Source of the DNA: Virgibacillus sp. MSJ-26
Lineage (GTDB): Bacteria > Bacillota > Bacilli > Bacillales > Amphibacillaceae
Length of the DNA stretch: 64,000 bases
Reading direction: 5' to 3'
Assembly (NCBI RefSeq): GCF_018918075.1
Contig: NZ_JAHLPW010000003.1
Coordinates: 124,001 to 188,000, forward strand
Part shown: in pieces, positions 27,187 to 35,266 of the stretch
How positions within the stretch are numbered: the stretch's first letter is position 1
How the letters are laid out: every line of letters begins with the position of its first letter
The notes under the pieces: generated by a model
Database searches by the model: none
Told to the model about the DNA's origin: nothing
The model's input: the letters and a program-made list of their open reading frames with translations, nothing else
Program-made: the position numbers and the translations under genes

Positions 27187-28275
27187 TCAACCACCTAATA
27201 TTTGTTTTATTCTAGCAATCATCGTATCTACTTCCTGTGAAGATAAAGCTCTTGGATCTATATCGAAATAACCTATATTTGCATTATAATCTCTCGTGTA
27301 AATGGCAATGTCACCTTGTTTTAATTGTTGTGTTAAGTAAAGGGCATCGTGTTTGACTTTACTTTCATCTAATTCAATCCGCGCGCGATATATCTGACGC
27401 CCTGACTCATCTTGATGTATGGCAACTTTCACACCGACGAGATTTTCTAGTTCAAAAAATTGATTTAATAATTCCATTTGATTTTGTTTTGACATGCCTT
27501 CATTAGTATAAGTTTCAAGTGCCTGCAATAATCCAAAAATAGATTCTTTTCCAACTTTCATGGCTCTTCCGATACCTTTTAAATGAGGTTTAACGTACTC
27601 CAAATATTGCTCTTTACCTGCTAAAATACCTGATGTTGGTCCCTCAAGTGCTTTTGAACCACTTAGTATAATCAAATCAGCTAAATCGCTATAGCCTGAT
27701 ATATCCTCTTCGGCGGCTATATCAACTATAAGTGGTAATTCCACGCGTCTTGCAAGTTGACTAACTTGTTCTAACGTAGGCATATTTTTTTGAACACAGT
27801 GATGAGATTGAACAAAGACAATTCCAGCTGTGTTTTCGTTTATCGCTGCTTCCATTTGCTCTACACGACACCCATTTGCATAACCTACTTCCCTCACATG
27901 ACCGCCACCTAAAGCAATCATCGTACTTACCGGTGCTCCATAGTCAATCATATGCCCTTTCATCAAGAGAATTTCTTTATGTAACGGCTCCGCGTGCATG
28001 CGTTCCGCTAAAAAAGAATCATTTTCCGTTATTAGGCCTGCAACCGCAAGTACAAGAGCTGACGAAGCTGAATTGGTAATAAGAGCCGACTCTGTTCGCA
28101 TATACTCGGCAACAATCTCACCAGATTTTTCTTGTAAATCTTCCATTTCGTAAAAATGCTTTCCACCAACTTCCATGGCATCTATAACATCGTCTGCCAT
28201 CGTCGATACACCGATAATACTCATCTTGCCACTTGCATTAATGACTTTTTTCAAATCCATCTTAGCGACACTCAT
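27187..28275 (-). CDS. SelA-like PLP ammonia-lyase (DgaE type, D-glucosaminate deaminase)
   Basis: 362 residues. A fold-type I PLP enzyme of the SelA-like group with A-L-I-T-N-S-A-S-S-A-L-V-L-A-V-A-G, F-V-Q-S-H-H-C-V-Q, I-V-D-I-A-A-E-E-D and I-L-S-G-S-K-A-L-E-G-P-T-S-G (PLP lysine). In Salmonella, DgaE removes ammonia from D-glucosaminate-6-phosphate to give KDPG. Here there is no PTS, so I infer action on free glucosaminate giving KDG and ammonia. Its ATG overlaps the deacetylase stop by 14 bases with GGAGGAAAATTTT upstream, indicating tight coupling. Confidence 0.87.
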   Translation of the reverse strand: MSVAKMDLKKVINASGKMSIIGVSTMADDVIDAMEVGGKHFYEMEDLQEKSGEIVAEYMRTESALITNSASSALVLAVAGLITENDSFLAERMHAEPLHKEILLMKGHMIDYGAPVSTMIALGGGHVREVGYANGCRVEQMEAAINENTAGIVFVQSHHCVQKNMPTLEQVSQLARRVELPLIVDIAAEEDISGYSDLADLIILSGSKALEGPTSGILAGKEQYLEYVKPHLKGIGRAMKVGKESIFGLLQALETYTNEGMSKQNQMELLNQFFELENLVGVKVAIHQDESGRQIYRARIELDESKVKHDALYLTQQLKQGDIAIYTRDYNANIGYFDIDPRALSSQEVDTMIARIKQILGG

Positions 28276-29362
28276 AAAATTTTCCTCCTATCATGACTGC
28301 GTAAGGCTTTATTCTTTTTTCGATATTCAATTCACGTCCAACAGAATCTTCTAGGATTGTATCTTCCTTGTCTATTGTAAAAAAGGTTAAATCTGCGAGC
28401 GCCCCCGCTTCTAATCGACCAATAGCTTTTTTATTAATTATTTCAGCGGGACATGTCGTTACTGAATGGATGACCTTTTCCAATGAGTAACCTAGTCCGA
28501 GAAATTTTGATAGCGTGGTTGCCATATCATATACTGGACCATTGAACTGATTTTTTTCATAAATATCTGTACTTATACTATGAAAGGATATGTTTTCCGT
28601 CTTGGCCTTTTTAGCAATATGATAGGAAAAACTTGACGTTCCGTGTCCAATATCAAGATAAACACCACGCTCTATAGCCTCAAATAGCTTTTGGTTAACG
28701 TTTAGCTGATCACTAAATATATGATTATTCTCCTTTTCATTAAAACAGTGAGTAATGATATCCCCTCGCTCTAAATAAGGAAGGATGTCAATTAATTTTG
28801 GAGGAGCACTTCCAATATGCACCATTAATGGTTTATTTAACTTTCTTGAGATTTGCTTGCCGAGTTTGAGAGGTGTTGTTCCATTCATCCCGATAACACT
28901 AGCACTCATTCTTGCTTTAAGTCCAACAATCATATTGGGATATTTTGCAAATGCCTTTTCAATGGCACGCAATGAAATAAGGGATAAATCAGCTAATTCA
29001 TTCCTTACTTTCAATCCAACGGACGAAATATTTATAAACGATAGAACACGGGTGATGCTTTTCTTTGCCATATTGTGAAATTCATCAATATCATTTGCCC
29101 CGCTACTCCCAGCATCAACCACAGTCGTCACACCTGTTTTATATCCAATGTCATCTGGATGTGAACAGTATGGTTCATATTTAGGAAAAGAATGGGTGTG
29201 TAAATCAATCCAGCCAGGTGAAACATAAACCCCGTCAGGAACTGAGATAATATTTTCCACAACAGGATTGCGATCTGTTATCTCAAGGATTTTATCTCCC
29301 TCAATAATAATATTGTATTTGGTTCCGTTAATGAACATGGCATTTTTTATAATCTGTCTCAT
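28262..29362 (-). CDS. amidohydrolase/deacetylase-family metallohydrolase
   Basis: 366 residues. Amidohydrolase superfamily with D-L-H-T-H-S (first metal pair), G-L-K-A-R-M-S-A-S (carbamylated lysine), M-V-H-I-G, T-H-C-F-N and S-T-D-I-Y (final aspartate). It is close to the amidohydrolase/deacetylase group that accompanies DgaE/DgaF-type genes. Predicted role: removal of the acetyl group from N-acetyl-D-glucosaminic acid to give D-glucosaminate, the substrate of the next enzyme. It is cytoplasmic, first of four overlapping or closely packed catabolic genes, and 74 bp after the DUF624 gene. Other N-acyl acids are possible substrates. Confidence 0.85.
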   Translation of the reverse strand: MRQIIKNAMFINGTKYNIIIEGDKILEITDRNPVVENIISVPDGVYVSPGWIDLHTHSFPKYEPYCSHPDDIGYKTGVTTVVDAGSSGANDIDEFHNMAKKSITRVLSFINISSVGLKVRNELADLSLISLRAIEKAFAKYPNMIVGLKARMSASVIGMNGTTPLKLGKQISRKLNKPLMVHIGSAPPKLIDILPYLERGDIITHCFNEKENNHIFSDQLNVNQKLFEAIERGVYLDIGHGTSSFSYHIAKKAKTENISFHSISTDIYEKNQFNGPVYDMATTLSKFLGLGYSLEKVIHSVTTCPAEIINKKAIGRLEAGALADLTFFTIDKEDTILEDSVGRELNIEKRIKPYAVMIGGKFYECR

Positions 29363-29436
29363 GCACCGTACTCCTTTGGTACTGCTATTGTTAAACTTAA
29401 TGAAGTGGAAATTAAGAAGTCATAGAGAAATGGAAT

Positions 29437-30084
29437 TTAAGCCTCTTTCATTTCAAGTTTTGTAAAAGTTTTCGAAACCCCCCACATGATGAAAAATGCT
29501 GTAGCACTTCCTCCAAAAAAGAACAAGATAGCAGGTATTGTAATAAACGTAATATAAAAAACGATTGATGTGCCGACAATTAAAAACAGAGTTAATATTG
29601 GATGAACAATACCAATAATAAACGGCCATTTAAAATAATCAGTCATCTTTAAATTAAAGTGAACAAATATCGGAAAAAAGTAAATAAGTAAAACAGCATA
29701 CAAGATAAAAATGGCTAGAACACCAAAACTTACAATAAAATAGATAACACTTTCTTGCAATTGTAAAATACGAAATTCCATTATAAGTACGTATCCCATT
29801 AGAAATAAAATGATTCCAAGGATGTTTGTCTTTAAGAAATCGCTTCGATAGGATGCCCAAAATGTTTTAAATACTGCTATATCATTTTCACCCATTAGCC
29901 ACTTTCTGACAACTGTAAACATGGCTGTCGTAGCAGGCATTAATCCAAATACACCAAGTCCTAGTATAGTAAATAGAACCCAAAGAAAATTTAAATAAGC
30001 GAATCTAACTAACCAAACACTAAATTTATAATAGCCTGAAACGAATCCTTCCAAATTCACTTCACCCTCCTTAAGAATCGTCAT
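29437..30084 (-). CDS. DUF624 (YesL-like) membrane protein
   Basis: 215 residues with five to six hydrophobic segments. The F-x-W-L-V-R-F-A-Y-L-N-F-L-W-V-L-F-T-I-L-G start followed by G-L-M-P-A-T-T-A-M-F-T-V-V-R-K-W is characteristic of DUF624. Such proteins occur inside carbohydrate ABC-import operons of Firmicutes (for example yesL in the rhamnogalacturonan cluster), but their job is unproven. Here it lies 13 bp after the second permease gene. Confidence 0.88.
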   Translation of the reverse strand: MTILKEGEVNLEGFVSGYYKFSVWLVRFAYLNFLWVLFTILGLGVFGLMPATTAMFTVVRKWLMGENDIAVFKTFWASYRSDFLKTNILGIILFLMGYVLIMEFRILQLQESVIYFIVSFGVLAIFILYAVLLIYFFPIFVHFNLKMTDYFKWPFIIGIVHPILTLFLIVGTSIVFYITFITIPAILFFFGGSATAFFIMWGVSKTFTKLEMKEA

Positions 30085-30097
30085 TTCACGAAAGGAG

Positions 30098-30994
30098 TCA
30101 TTCTTTTACAGATCCGATTAAAACACCTTTAACGAAAAAGCGCTGTAAAAATGGATAGACAATCAACAATGGTAATGCTGACACGATAATCACGGCATAT
30201 TTCACAAGCGAAGCTGTTTTTACCTGATCAGCAAATGACTGAGCAGCCCCTGCTGCCGAAGCCGCACTATCCGCGCTCACTTCATTAATAATTAAAATCT
30301 GTCTAAGAATTAACTGCAATGGAAACAGATCCTCATCCGTTAAGTAAATCAGCGCATTAAAATACTGATTCCATAAAGCAACGGCATGAAACAGTGCCAT
30401 TACTGCGATAATTGGTAATGACAATGGAATAACAACTTTAAAGAATAGATACAGATCACTGGCTCCATCTATTTTAGATGCCTCAACAAGCTGATCTGGA
30501 ATTGTTTGTTGAAAAAATGATCGTGCCACTAACAATGACCACGCGCCCAGAACACCCGGAATCACGATAGCCCACATTGTATTGACCATTCCTAGCTTTT
30601 GTACAACCAGATAAGTAGGGATTAAACCACCATTAAAAAGCATGGTAAATAAGACAATCCATAAAAATACTTTTTTGGCCATCAGTTCTTTTCTTGATAA
30701 GGCATAAGCACAAGGCAATAAAAGAAATAGATGAATCGACGTACCAATTAATGTATAAATGATCGTATTTTTGTAACCAACCCAAATAGCTTCATTTTGA
30801 AAAACCCGTTTAAACCCATCAAAGGTAATATCTACAGGCCAAAGCCACATTTTCCCCGTATTGACCGCATGTGGATCACTAATTGAAGCACTGATCACGA
30901 AGATGAGCGGGTAAATAATGATTAATGTGAGTAATGACACAAAAGCGATATTTATTCTTTCAAATGCTTTATCAGATAAACGAAAACGAGACAT
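30098..30994 (-). CDS. sugar ABC transporter permease (LplC/YtcP type)
   Basis: 298 residues, six membrane segments, MalG-like family. The EAA-type cytoplasmic loop is E-A-S-K-I-D-G-A-S-D-L-Y-L-F-F-K-V-V-I-P-L, the contact site for the ATPase. The ending F-F-V-K-G-V-L-I-G-S-V-K-E is typical of YtcP/LplC proteins. Together with the permease encoded 12 bp upstream and the binding protein at 32406 it forms an oligosaccharide importer. No ATPase is encoded nearby, as usual for systems using a shared MsmX-type ATPase. Confidence 0.93.
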   Translation of the reverse strand: MSRFRLSDKAFERINIAFVSLLTLIIIYPLIFVISASISDPHAVNTGKMWLWPVDITFDGFKRVFQNEAIWVGYKNTIIYTLIGTSIHLFLLLPCAYALSRKELMAKKVFLWIVLFTMLFNGGLIPTYLVVQKLGMVNTMWAIVIPGVLGAWSLLVARSFFQQTIPDQLVEASKIDGASDLYLFFKVVIPLSLPIIAVMALFHAVALWNQYFNALIYLTDEDLFPLQLILRQILIINEVSADSAASAAGAAQSFADQVKTASLVKYAVIIVSALPLLIVYPFLQRFFVKGVLIGSVKE

Positions 30995-31006
30995 TGTTTC
31001 TCCCCC

Positions 31007-31957
31007 TTACCATAAACTATTCTCACTAACCTTTCTGGCAATCTGATTAACGGTAATGAGTAGAATAATATTAATAACTGATTCAAATAATCCAATAGCT
31101 GCTGCAAAACTATAACGCCCTTCTAATATCCCCGTCTCATATACAAAAGTCTGAATGATATCTGACGTTTCCGAGTTTAATGTGTTTTGCATGAGCAATA
31201 CCTTTTCAAAACCAATTTGCATAAAATTACCCATGTTTAAGATAAACAAAATAATCACTGTAGGCATAATGCTTGGTATGTTTATATGTAACACCGTTTG
31301 GAGTCTTGAAGCACCATCCACTCTTGCCGCTTCATGTAGTTCTGGATTAACACCCGCTAATGCTGCTAAATAAATAATGGTATTCCAACCTAATGACTCC
31401 CATTGACCTGACCATACGAATACATGTCTAAACCATTCTGGACTTGTTAAGAAAGGTATAGATTCAAATCCAAGACTTGTGATAGCATGGTTCACTAAAC
31501 CAGTTAATGGATCCAAAAATGCTACCAACATTCCAACAACAACGACTACGGAAATAAAATGTGGCGCATAAGTTAAGGTTTGCGTCCACTTTTTGAACGG
31601 ACCATTTCTTAATTCATTTAAAGAAAGCGCAAAGATGATTGGAAGCGGAAATAATAGTAAATTATAGGCATTTAAGATAATCGTGTTTTTCAATAAACGC
31701 CAAAAATAATATGAATCAAAAAAACGCTCGAAATGTTCAAACCAAACCCACGGACTTCCGATGATCCCCAAATTCGCAAAATAGTCTTTAAATGCAATCT
31801 GCACACCGTACATTGGAATATAGTGGAATATTAAAAAATAAGTTAAAGCAGGCAATAGGAATAAATATAATTGCCAATTCCTAAGAAAACTTTTTCTTAT
31901 TTCGTATAAGCGTTGACGTCTTGTCTTTAAGTTTCTTTCTCCATGTTGTATCTCCAT
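31007..31957 (-). CDS. sugar ABC transporter permease (LplB type)
   Basis: 316 residues, six membrane segments, MalF-like family. Landmarks are Y-L-F-L-L-P-A-L-T-Y-F-L-I-F-H-Y-I-P-M-Y-G-V-Q-I-A-F-K-D-Y near the start and the EAA loop E-A-A-R-V-D-G-A-S-R-L-Q-T-V-L-H-I-N-I-P-S. It partners the downstream LplC-type permease. A 240-bp repeat lies between it and its binding-protein gene, so transcription may read through or restart here. Confidence 0.93.
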   Translation of the reverse strand: MEIQHGERNLKTRRQRLYEIRKSFLRNWQLYLFLLPALTYFLIFHYIPMYGVQIAFKDYFANLGIIGSPWVWFEHFERFFDSYYFWRLLKNTIILNAYNLLLFPLPIIFALSLNELRNGPFKKWTQTLTYAPHFISVVVVVGMLVAFLDPLTGLVNHAITSLGFESIPFLTSPEWFRHVFVWSGQWESLGWNTIIYLAALAGVNPELHEAARVDGASRLQTVLHINIPSIMPTVIILFILNMGNFMQIGFEKVLLMQNTLNSETSDIIQTFVYETGILEGRYSFAAAIGLFESVINIILLITVNQIARKVSENSLW

Positions 31958-32039
31958 TTAATTCCCCCTCCTTTTCTTTTGACTCTTAAGACTGTTCGTG
32001 GATGTCAGCCTCACCTGAAAATTTGTAAAAGCTAAGACT

Positions 32040-32275
32040 GAGATAAGGCCCCGTGATACGCAAGCACACGAGGCCCGTCAGCCAATCGCCGCTCACGGAA
32101 TATACTCGATTTCCGTGGGCTAGGAAGAATTGGGGTTCATTCTTCTTTGCTGATGAGCCTCCGAATGCTACGCATTTCGGGGGCGCGTTACGCCTCATCT
32201 CCCACAGAGGTTTTCGGTGGGACGAAGCTTGCTGCAGTCCCAGGAGTCTCGCATATTCCATTCGCTAGTAAAAGT
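32040..32275. repeat. non-coding intergenic repeat inside the importer operon
   Basis: A GC-richer stretch with inverted segments (GCTCACGGAATATACTCGAT / TTTCCGTGGGC, CCTCCGAATGCTACGCATTTCGGGGGCG, GATGAGCC / TTACGCCTCATC, TCCCACAGAGG). Its organisation (TTTCCGTGGGC, GATGAGCCTCC, GGAGTCTCGCATATTCC) parallels the 37.3-kb repeat. It separates the binding-protein gene from its permease genes. No credible gene inside; the 31958-32405 gap is otherwise empty. Confidence 0.7.
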
Positions 32276-32405
32276 TCGATTTACAAATCCCACATAAAAA
32301 TACGAATATACAGAAAATAATACCTAAGATAATCTTCTATTTTGCAGTTTGACTTATAATCTAGTTATATCCATACCGCTTGAAAAACATTAGACAGACT
32401 ATCTT

Positions 32406-34031
32406 TTAGCTTTCCTTATATCGGTCATAAGCATCTTGATAAACTTCTAGTAATTCATCAAGACCCATTTTCTCAATCGTTTCAACATAATCATCCCATT
32501 CAGAGAAGTCCGCATCGCCACTGATGAGTTTATCACGCATTTCCTCGACATATTTATCGATATCAGCACCGGTTGATTCTAGAATTCTATTCTCTTCAGC
32601 AGTAAATGTAAATCTTGGCCAAATTTCATCAGGTACGAAAGGATCGATTTTTTCCGCTGCTTCCATCGATTGTGGCGCAGATTCTCCACCTTGGAAATAA
32701 TCAGCTTTAATGATTCCGTTAATGGAACCTAACCAAGTTAATTCCTTTGCAAGTGCTTGCTCAAATGTCATATCTCCCTCAGGATCTAAAATATGATCCT
32801 TGTAAACAATTTCGCCATCTTCTTCTTCAAACGTTTCGCCTTCAACACCCATATAATAGAGTTTCGCGCCTTCTTCACTGTAAAAATGGTCCATCCAACG
32901 AACGGCAGCTGCTGGATTTTCATTTTCGCTCGTAACGACAAAGTTATCGTTATCCCAAACAGAAGAGGAGAGTTTATTATAGTCTTTATGACCTTTAGGA
33001 CCTTCAAGTGCAGCGACACTGTTATACTGTGAACCAATGTCATCCCCAAAAAGCTCAATAGGATCATAGAAAATCATGCTGCCATATAGGTTATCCGAAG
33101 CATTTGCTAGGAACTGTCCCCATTCAATAGAGAATATACTTTGTTCAATCAATCCCTCGTCATATAATTTGTGTATATATTCCAGTAATTCTTTATACTC
33201 GTCAGTTGTTGCGTAGAAGCGTACTTTGCTAGGATCTTCAGGATCTGCGTCCATATTAGTGTTCGATGGACCATGATTCATGACCCCAAACGATCCAGCT
33301 AACCATTGGACCAACTCAGTAATATCTGTTCCGCCATATGGTACTGTTTTTCCATCTCCTACTGGATCGAGATCTTTAACTGCTTTTAAATACTCATAAA
33401 ATTCATCCGTCGTTTCAGGAATATCCATATCCAACTCGTCTAGCCATTCTTCGTTAATCCAAGGTCTCGCACTCAAACGCAATGATAAAAAATCCTCTTC
33501 TATTAAAGCTGGCATAGAGTAGATATTTCCATCAGGGAACGTGATTGCTTTTCGTATGCTCGGATCCTCATCCATTAACGCGGTTAAGTTCGGAGCATAT
33601 TCGTCGATTAAATCGTTCAAAGGAATGAACATACCCTGATCGCCATACTTCAATAAGTCCGAATTAGTCAACTGTGCTAGAAAAAATGCGTCGGGCAATT
33701 CACCACTGCCCAGTGCTAAGTTTCTTTTTTCATCAAGTGCATCAGGATTGACTAAGTTCCAGTCAGCATTAATGTTTGTTAAATCACGATAATGATTCCA
33801 GATTAATATATCATTCCAATCATTATCTTCATTTTGTGCAGGTTTATTTGCAAAAATCGTCATATCTAGTTCGTCATCTACAATAGGCATATCCGTTTCA
33901 TTGACATCAGCGGAATCCACATCCACACTATCTTTGTCGCCATCTGTAGCGGCTCCTTTATCACTGCAAGCCGCAAGAACAAATATCAATAACAACGCTA
34001 CAAACAAGAAAATCTCTCTTTTTAATTTCAC
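32406..34031 (-). CDS. oligosaccharide ABC substrate-binding lipoprotein (LplA type)
   Basis: 541 residues, GTG start eight bases after AAAGGAGGG. The signal K-R-E-I-F-L-F-V-A-L-L-L-I-F-V-L-A-A-C ends at a lipobox, so Cys21 should be lipidated. The large extracellular solute-binding domain shows I-L-I-W-N-H-Y, L-P-D-A-F-F-L, Y-S-M-P-A-L and R-W-M-D-H-F-Y-S-E-E-G-A-K-L-Y-Y-M-G-V-E-G-E-T-F as in LplA/YtcQ. The mature protein is strongly acidic. I infer recognition of oxidised or plain chitooligosaccharides from the operon. A palindrome with an embedded TATAAT lies upstream at 34195-34208. Confidence 0.92.
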   Translation of the reverse strand: MKLKREIFLFVALLLIFVLAACSDKGAATDGDKDSVDVDSADVNETDMPIVDDELDMTIFANKPAQNEDNDWNDILIWNHYRDLTNINADWNLVNPDALDEKRNLALGSGELPDAFFLAQLTNSDLLKYGDQGMFIPLNDLIDEYAPNLTALMDEDPSIRKAITFPDGNIYSMPALIEEDFLSLRLSARPWINEEWLDELDMDIPETTDEFYEYLKAVKDLDPVGDGKTVPYGGTDITELVQWLAGSFGVMNHGPSNTNMDADPEDPSKVRFYATTDEYKELLEYIHKLYDEGLIEQSIFSIEWGQFLANASDNLYGSMIFYDPIELFGDDIGSQYNSVAALEGPKGHKDYNKLSSSVWDNDNFVVTSENENPAAAVRWMDHFYSEEGAKLYYMGVEGETFEEEDGEIVYKDHILDPEGDMTFEQALAKELTWLGSINGIIKADYFQGGESAPQSMEAAEKIDPFVPDEIWPRFTFTAEENRILESTGADIDKYVEEMRDKLISGDADFSEWDDYVETIEKMGLDELLEVYQDAYDRYKES

Positions 34032-34191
34032 AAATTACCCTCCTTTTAAATGTGTAAAAAATCAAAAAATTAATTTCAAACCTTGCTAAGTATTCCCCCT
34101 TCCCCTTTGTAAGAATTCCCTTTTAATAATGTAAGGGTTTTCAACCTATTTTTAATAGTACTACTAATCCAAAAATAAATCAACATGAAGT

Positions 34192-34210
34192 TATAACATT
34201 ATAATGTTTA
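34192..34210 (-). promoter_or_regulatory. candidate operator/promoter of the importer gene
   Basis: Perfect palindrome AACATTATAATGTT at 34195-34208, between the lactonase stop and the binding-protein start. The same 17-base core TATAACATTATAATGTT recurs upstream of the monooxygenase gene at 38662-38678. TATAAT lies within it on the minus strand, so a bound repressor would cover the -10 box. Confidence 0.65.
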
Positions 34211-34233
34211 TTTTCAAAAAAAATAATAATTGG

Positions 34234-35250
34234 TTAGATGACCTTCAAACAAACCGGCTTCTCAAGGTTTAATTGATTTCCAGTATACTTTAAGCTTCCG
34301 TCATTTAAAATTTTCATGACAACAATATTATTTGTGTGTTCATTTGCTACTAAGATATATTTTTCATTTGGTACTATGGTGAAATTACGGGGCCAATCCC
34401 CTTCAATTGATATACAATCAATTTTAGATAGTTGTCCATTTTTTAAGATTTCATATGCCGTTATTGAATGGTGCCCTCGATTTGATACGTAGACATATTT
34501 TCCAGAGAGCGTGACGTGAATATCTGCCCCGTAATTATCGTGCTCATAATCATTTTCTGGCAGCGTAGATAATTCTTGAAGTAAATGTACAGTGTCTAAA
34601 TGTTTGTCATAAGCGTAAGTTAAAACAGTGGATTTATGTTCGTTAACAACATACAACACGTTTTTAACTGGATTAAAAGATAAATGCCTAGGACCCGACC
34701 CTTGGGGCGCCTCTATCATCTTTGTAGGTGCCAATTTTCCATTACGGCGATCAAAATCATAAAAATATAATTGATTCAATCCTAAATCCGTTCCAACATA
34801 ATGGGTTGTGTTTGGTATGTTTCGGATCGTATGGAGATGTGATGTTTCTGGTGTACCATATTCTTTAAAATCTATTTTTCTACCAATTTCTCCGTGATCG
34901 TTTAAAGTATGAACGATTAAACTTCCCCCACCATAGTTCGCTGTAAACAAGTAATTACTATGATCCCCTACCTCTAAATAACACGGTCCTCCTTCAGTTG
35001 GCTGTCTATTGAGTTCTTCAATATGTTTCGTTTGAAAATCTATTTTAAAACTGACCACTTCTCCTTCATCAACTTCACTTACGGCGTAAAGGTGGCTCCT
35101 CTTATGATTAAGGGCTAAGTAAGACGGATTATTTACACCGCTAAATGATGTCTTTTTTTCCAGTGTTCCCTGTTCGCTATCGAATGATAGCCAGTGTATC
35201 GTTTGTTCCTCTTCAGAACCATAACAGCCTGCAAAAATGTCATATTTCAT
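34234..35250 (-). CDS. lactonase-family seven-bladed beta-propeller (YkgB/Pgl-like)
   Basis: 338 residues, no signal peptide. The propeller repeats of the 6-phosphogluconolactonase/carboxymuconate cyclase family are visible: G-G-P-C-Y-L-E-V, F-T-A-N-Y-G-G-G-S-L, G-S-G-P-R-H-L-S-F-N-P, Y-V-V-N-E, Y-V-S-N-R-G-H-H-S-I and W-P-R-N-F-T-I-V-P-N-E-K-Y-I-L-V-A-N-E-H-T-N-N-I. The start at 35250 has GAGGGAGGG upstream; the frame runs open into the GH20 gene. In this cluster it may open the aldono-lactone produced by C1 oxidation of chitin ends. A true 6-phosphogluconolactonase role cannot be excluded. Confidence 0.85.
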   Translation of the reverse strand: MKYDIFAGCYGSEEEQTIHWLSFDSEQGTLEKKTSFSGVNNPSYLALNHKRSHLYAVSEVDEGEVVSFKIDFQTKHIEELNRQPTEGGPCYLEVGDHSNYLFTANYGGGSLIVHTLNDHGEIGRKIDFKEYGTPETSHLHTIRNIPNTTHYVGTDLGLNQLYFYDFDRRNGKLAPTKMIEAPQGSGPRHLSFNPVKNVLYVVNEHKSTVLTYAYDKHLDTVHLLQELSTLPENDYEHDNYGADIHVTLSGKYVYVSNRGHHSITAYEILKNGQLSKIDCISIEGDWPRNFTIVPNEKYILVANEHTNNIVVMKILNDGSLKYTGNQLNLEKPVCLKVI

Positions 35251-35266
35251 ATGTCTATACCCTCCC

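Noticed and set aside
31986..32261. 91-codon open frame on the minus strand (and a 71-codon one on the plus strand)
   Set aside because: Both lie wholly within the GC-rich interspersed repeat, have no ribosome-binding site and read proline/serine/cysteine-rich sequence without family features.
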